A stretch of DNA of 26,282 nucleotides from assembly GCA_958420075.1 (NCBI GenBank), contig CATZIM010000003.1, positions 1 through 26,282 of the forward strand, written 5' to 3'. This stretch comes from an uncultured Clostridia bacterium (lineage in GTDB: Bacteria; Bacillota; Clostridia; Lachnospirales; Anaerotignaceae). Shown here one piece after another: positions 23,839-26,282 of this stretch (position 1 is its first letter; each line of letters begins with the position of its first letter). Below the pieces are notes generated by a model, which was not told the origin of the DNA, did not search any database, and saw only the letters and a list, made by a program, of their open reading frames with translations. Position numbers and translations under genes: made by a program.

Positions 23839-24750
23839 ATGGAACAGGCAGCCATTTATTGCAGATTGTCAGTGGAGGACGCACAGCGGCAGGAAGGAAA
23901 AGACAGCGAAAGCATTGCCAATCAGAAAGAACTGCTTCTGGCTTATGCGGCAGAGAAAGGGTGGCAGGTGGCAGGCATCTATGTGGATGAGGATTATTCT
24001 GGTTTGCGGGAAGACCGCCCCGGCTTTCAGAAACTTATTGCCCATGGCAGAGAAGGACGGTTTTCTGTGATTTTGTGTAAGACCCAATCCCGTTTTACAA
24101 GAAATCTGGTAACGGCGGAACGGTATCTTTATGAGTTGTTTCCCTTGTGGGGCATCCGGTTTGTGTCCGTGGTGGATGGAGTGGATACGGCAAGACGGGA
24201 AAATAAACGGGCAAGTCAGATCAACAGCCTCATCAACGAATGGTACTGCGAGGAATTATCCGATAATATCCGGGCAGTCCTCCGCAGGAAACGGGAAATG
24301 GGGCAGTATCTGGGAAATTATGCGCCTTATGGTTATGAGAAAAGTTCCTTTGACCATCATGTGCTGGTGCCTTGTCCCCAACGGGCGCAGGTGGTGGCAG
24401 GAATCTTCCGGCTGTATCTTCTGGGGTTTTCCTGCGCAGGTGTGGCGGAGGTGCTCAATGACTGCGGCATATTGTCCCCGGCTATGGCATTGGCGAAGGA
24501 TGGAAAGGACTGCGGCAGAAAGGCAAAAGGCATCTGGACAGCATCCACCATATGCAAAATATTGAAAAATCCTGTCTATGTGGGCAATATGGTACAGGGA
24601 AAAACAGAAAAGATCAGTTATAAGCAGAAAAAAAGCCGCCCTTGTCCCAAAGAACGGTGGACGGTGGTCTGCCATACCCATGCGCCGCTGATATCAGAGG
24701 AGATTTTTGCGGCAGTCCAAAAACGGATGGGAAAAAACAGAAAAGCATAG
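23839..24750 (+). CDS. Serine site-specific recombinase, short form without zinc ribbon
   Basis: A 303-aa protein. Residues 3-150 are the resolvase catalytic domain: nucleophile S11 in AAIYCRLSVED, the ESIANQKELLLAYA helix, DEDYSGLREDRPGFQKLI, and SRFTRN (84-89) with active-site Arg residues. Residues 160-300 are the recombinase DNA-binding domain (NYAPYGYEK, then GIWTASTICKILKNPVYVGN and HAPLISEEIFAAVQKRM). Large serine recombinases normally continue for 200 or more residues with a CxxC zinc ribbon and coiled coil. Here the stop comes right at the domain boundary, and a terminator begins at the next base. The start ATG follows AGGAGGG. The 5' end abuts and overlaps the broken S8 gene on the other strand. 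It may be a naturally short type or a 3'-deleted integrase. Confidence 0.88.
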   Translation: MEQAAIYCRLSVEDAQRQEGKDSESIANQKELLLAYAAEKGWQVAGIYVDEDYSGLREDRPGFQKLIAHGREGRFSVILCKTQSRFTRNLVTAERYLYELFPLWGIRFVSVVDGVDTARRENKRASQINSLINEWYCEELSDNIRAVLRRKREMGQYLGNYAPYGYEKSSFDHHVLVPCPQRAQVVAGIFRLYLLGFSCAGVAEVLNDCGILSPAMALAKDGKDCGRKAKGIWTASTICKILKNPVYVGNMVQGKTEKISYKQKKSRPCPKERWTVVCHTHAPLISEEIFAAVQKRMGKNRKA

Positions 24751-24795
24751 AAAAACAGCGGAGAAACCTGAGAAGATTTCTCCGCTGTTTTTTTT
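24751..24795. terminator. Bidirectional terminator between recombinase and GntR gene
   Basis: A perfect 16-bp stem (24751-24766 with 24777-24792) around a 10-nt loop, with T tracts on both sides. It serves the convergent recombinase and GntR genes. Confidence 0.88.
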
Positions 24796-24799
24796 GAAA

Positions 24800-25474
24800 T
24801 CAAACCATCTGGTTGACTTTAAAGATCAATTGGAATGCTCTGCGGGAATTGCCGATATGAGTTTCAATGGCTTTGCGCAGTCCTTCGGGATCAGCCGAAA
24901 GAGCTGCATCCAGAATTGCCTGATGTTCTTCCACACATTCGCAGTCACGATAATGAGGCTGGTTAAAGTATGTGCCGGCGGAGAATGTGAAAGGCTGCAG
25001 GTCTTTGAGAATTTCCACTGCTTTCTGGTTGCCGGAAGCAGTCAGATACAGAATATGGAATTCCAGGTCCATCTGGAAAAAGCCTTCTGCGTCCACGGTG
25101 GAATCGTTGCAGGAAATAAACTGTTTCTGCTTTTCCATGTTTTCCAGAAGCTGCTGGCGCAGGGTATTGTTGTAATTGAGGGTGGTGATGATGTCTTTGA
25201 TGAAAAAGCTGTCCATCATCAGACGGATGTCAAAGGTATCATTCAATTCGTGGGGTGTCAGTGTGCGCACACTCATGCCCTTGTTGGGGGTATTGACCAC
25301 CAGTTTTTCTTCTGCCAGACGCTGCAGTGCCTGTTTGACAGGTGTATCGCTGACGCCGTATTTTCTTGCCAGTTCTTTAATATTGATCTTTTCACCGGAA
25401 ACTAACTGCTTGTTAGTGATTTCTTTTTTTATATCCGCATAGATCTGATCCGCTAGTGTAATTTTTTCGCTCAT
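24800..25474 (-). CDS. GntR-family regulator, FCD subfamily
   Basis: A 224-aa transcription factor. Residues 5-70 are the GntR winged helix (LADQIYADIKKEITNKQLVS, then IKELARKYGVSDTPVKQALQRL). Residues 80-215 are a helical FCD effector domain with the metal- or ligand-binding pattern DLEFH, EEHQAIL and THIGNS. FCD regulators commonly respond to organic acids and sugar acids. The start at 25474 (ATG) follows GAGGGGGAG. A GTG seven codons upstream has no ribosome site. It diverges from a TRAP transporter gene, so control of that operon is likely. Confidence 0.88.
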   Translation of the reverse strand: MSEKITLADQIYADIKKEITNKQLVSGEKINIKELARKYGVSDTPVKQALQRLAEEKLVVNTPNKGMSVRTLTPHELNDTFDIRLMMDSFFIKDIITTLNYNNTLRQQLLENMEKQKQFISCNDSTVDAEGFFQMDLEFHILYLTASGNQKAVEILKDLQPFTFSAGTYFNQPHYRDCECVEEHQAILDAALSADPEGLRKAIETHIGNSRRAFQLIFKVNQMV

Positions 25475-25534
25475 GTCTACTTGCTCCCCCTCCACTTGCA
25501 GTGTTCATGCAACTTTGATAACGATTCTATATCT

Positions 25535-25563
25535 ATTGTAAAACCAGTTGTGCAAAAATTCAA
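25535..25563 (-). promoter_or_regulatory. Sigma-A promoter of the GntR gene
   Basis: On the minus strand TTGAAT (25558-25563) lies 17 bp from TACAAT (25535-25540). Transcription would start near 25528. Between it and the dctP promoter (25564-25790) the DNA is AT-rich and holds the 8-bp palindrome TGTATACA (25682-25689), a possible operator half of FadR-like type. Confidence 0.55.
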
Positions 25564-25790
25564 TAGACAATTTGTGTTCATCCGTTTTCCATTGAGAATA
25601 GATACACCTTGCAAGAGAAAAAAAGAAGGATGATTTTTTCAAAATGGGATTTTTTGGAATGGGAAAATGAATAAAAAAGGGTGTATACATTTGTAAAAAG
25701 CGCATAATGATTCAAAATGTTTGTTCTATATGCATAATAACAGTGTTTTTATGTGGTGGATAAATGTTTTTAAATTAGAGGAAATACCAA

Positions 25791-25819
25791 TTGAAAATTA
25801 GAAAAGGATTAAATATAAT
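25791..25819 (+). promoter_or_regulatory. Sigma-A promoter of the TRAP transporter operon
   Basis: TTGAAA (25791-25796), a 17-bp spacer and TATAAT (25814-25819). Transcription should start near 25826, giving a leader of about 130 nt before dctP. Confidence 0.7.
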
Positions 25820-25828
25820 CTAATAAAA

Positions 25829-25862
25829 AGTTTTATCTATCAAAAAAGAAGTTTTATTTATC
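25829..25862 (+). repeat. In-phase direct repeats after the dctP promoter
   Basis: AGTTTTATCTATC (25829-25841) and AGTTTTATTTATC (25850-25862) share 12 of 13 bases and are 21 bp apart, two helical turns. They lie just past the expected start of transcription, where a repressor would block polymerase. The second runs into the palindrome TTTATCGATAAA. The GntR regulator next door is the natural candidate to bind them, by inference only. A stem of AAAAGAAGTT (25844-25853) with AACTTCTTTT (25894-25903) overlaps them. Confidence 0.4.
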
Positions 25863-25955
25863 GATAAAAAATTCGTTTTAATCGTGAAAAAAGAACTTCT
25901 TTTAAAAAAAGATGTGCTTTTGGGAGGATTCTAAAGACAAGAGGGAGGAGTATGT

Positions 25956-26282
25956 ATGAAAAAAAGACTCGGTGTTCTGGCGCTGGCAACTGCCATGCTG
26001 CTGGGGATGACCGGCTGCGGCGGACAGAAGGAGGAAACCGCAGAAACCACAACACCCGCAGGGTTTGTGGAAAAGAAGGTAGAGCCTGTTACCTTTGAAT
26101 CAGGCGTGGAACTGCAGGAAGATTGCAGACATTTGATTTATGCCCTGGGCAATGCCCCTGCTACCATCGACGCGGCAAAATTCTTTAAAATGCGTTTGGA
26201 ACAGGAAACAAACGGCGCCATGACCGTAGATATCTACACAGATAACGTATTGGGTGGTGAACGTGAACTGTTGGAAAGCTGC
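25956..26282 (+). CDS. TRAP transporter solute-binding lipoprotein DctP, N-terminal part (runs off window)
   Basis: The first 109 codons are present. A lipoprotein signal peptide (MKKRLGVLALATAMLLGMTG) ends in the lipobox GMTGC, with Cys21 the likely lipidated residue. A short Thr/Glu-rich linker follows. Then HLIYALGNAPATIDAAKFFK and EQETNGAMTVDIYTDNVLGG match the start of DctP-type binding domains, which capture organic acids for Na+-driven TRAP permeases. The ATG at 25956 follows GGGAGGAG. A nearby ATG at 25952 is out of frame. The ligand cannot be assigned. DctQ and DctM genes would be expected just beyond the right edge. Confidence 0.85.
   Translation, partial: MKKRLGVLALATAMLLGMTGCGGQKEETAETTTPAGFVEKKVEPVTFESGVELQEDCRHLIYALGNAPATIDAAKFFKMRLEQETNGAMTVDIYTDNVLGGERELLESC

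Noticed and set aside
23597..23884. A 95-aa minus-strand frame overlapping the S8 break, as the missing S8 N-terminus
   Set aside because: It is in a different frame, rich in Cys, His and Arg, and carries no subtilase Asp or His motif. It is a shadow frame, and the missing N-terminus is not present in this window.
24800..26282. The GntR and TRAP genes as cargo of a mobile element carried by the recombinase
   Set aside because: They look like ordinary metabolic genes with well-formed promoters. No second attachment-like dyad or mobility gene was seen to the right, so cargo status cannot be supported from the window.

Overview
The window reads as chromosomal DNA of an anaerobic, low-to-mid GC Firmicute of the class Clostridia, most plausibly near Lachnospirales (an Anaerotignum-like relative would fit, but this is inference). 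Support comes from a clostridial mreB-mreC-mreD-mrdA-minC-minD order, a six-gene Rnf complex in the order C-D-G-E-A-B, a T-box in front of alaS, AGGAGG-type ribosome binding sites and sigma-A promoters with 17-bp spacing.

Region 1 (1-6444, minus strand) is the cell-shape and division-site operon: promoter, mreB, mreC, mreD, a large class B PBP2, minC and the first 22 codons of minD. It couples the MreBCD elongation machinery to septum placement. Region 2 (6501-6867) is a single small DUF4321-type membrane protein gene with its own extended -10 promoter and terminator.

Region 3 (7041-12312, minus strand) is the complete rnfCDGEAB operon, which encodes the membrane ferredoxin:NAD+ oxidoreductase that conserves energy as an ion gradient. 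Region 4 (12610-15647, plus strand) holds rpoN (sigma-54), preceded by a sigma-A promoter and by an overlapping sequence that fits a -24/-12 sigma-54 promoter, and then a MocR-type regulator.

Region 5 (15682-19500) is alaS behind a T-box riboswitch whose specifier can be read as GCA, flanked by two unrecognised small membrane proteins. Region 6 (19549-22388) is a BrnQ branched-chain amino acid carrier diverging from an XRE regulator, across an AT-rich 0.85-kb gap that contains a possible TTG-started 29-codon leader ORF.

Region 7 (22566-24795) is the accessory and most curious part. An unrecognised 142-aa protein gene lies 15 bp after a subtilase (S8) gene that has lost its N-terminal third, including the catalytic Asp and His. 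The break falls inside an imperfect 22-bp dyad about 60 bp from the start codon of a divergent serine recombinase that stops at a domain boundary. This looks like an attachment-site junction, and possibly a gene-in-pieces arrangement. Region 8 (24800-26282) is an FCD-type GntR regulator diverging from the start of a TRAP transporter binding protein (DctP), with in-phase direct repeats just after the dctP promoter.

No tRNA, rRNA, CRISPR array or insertion sequence was seen.
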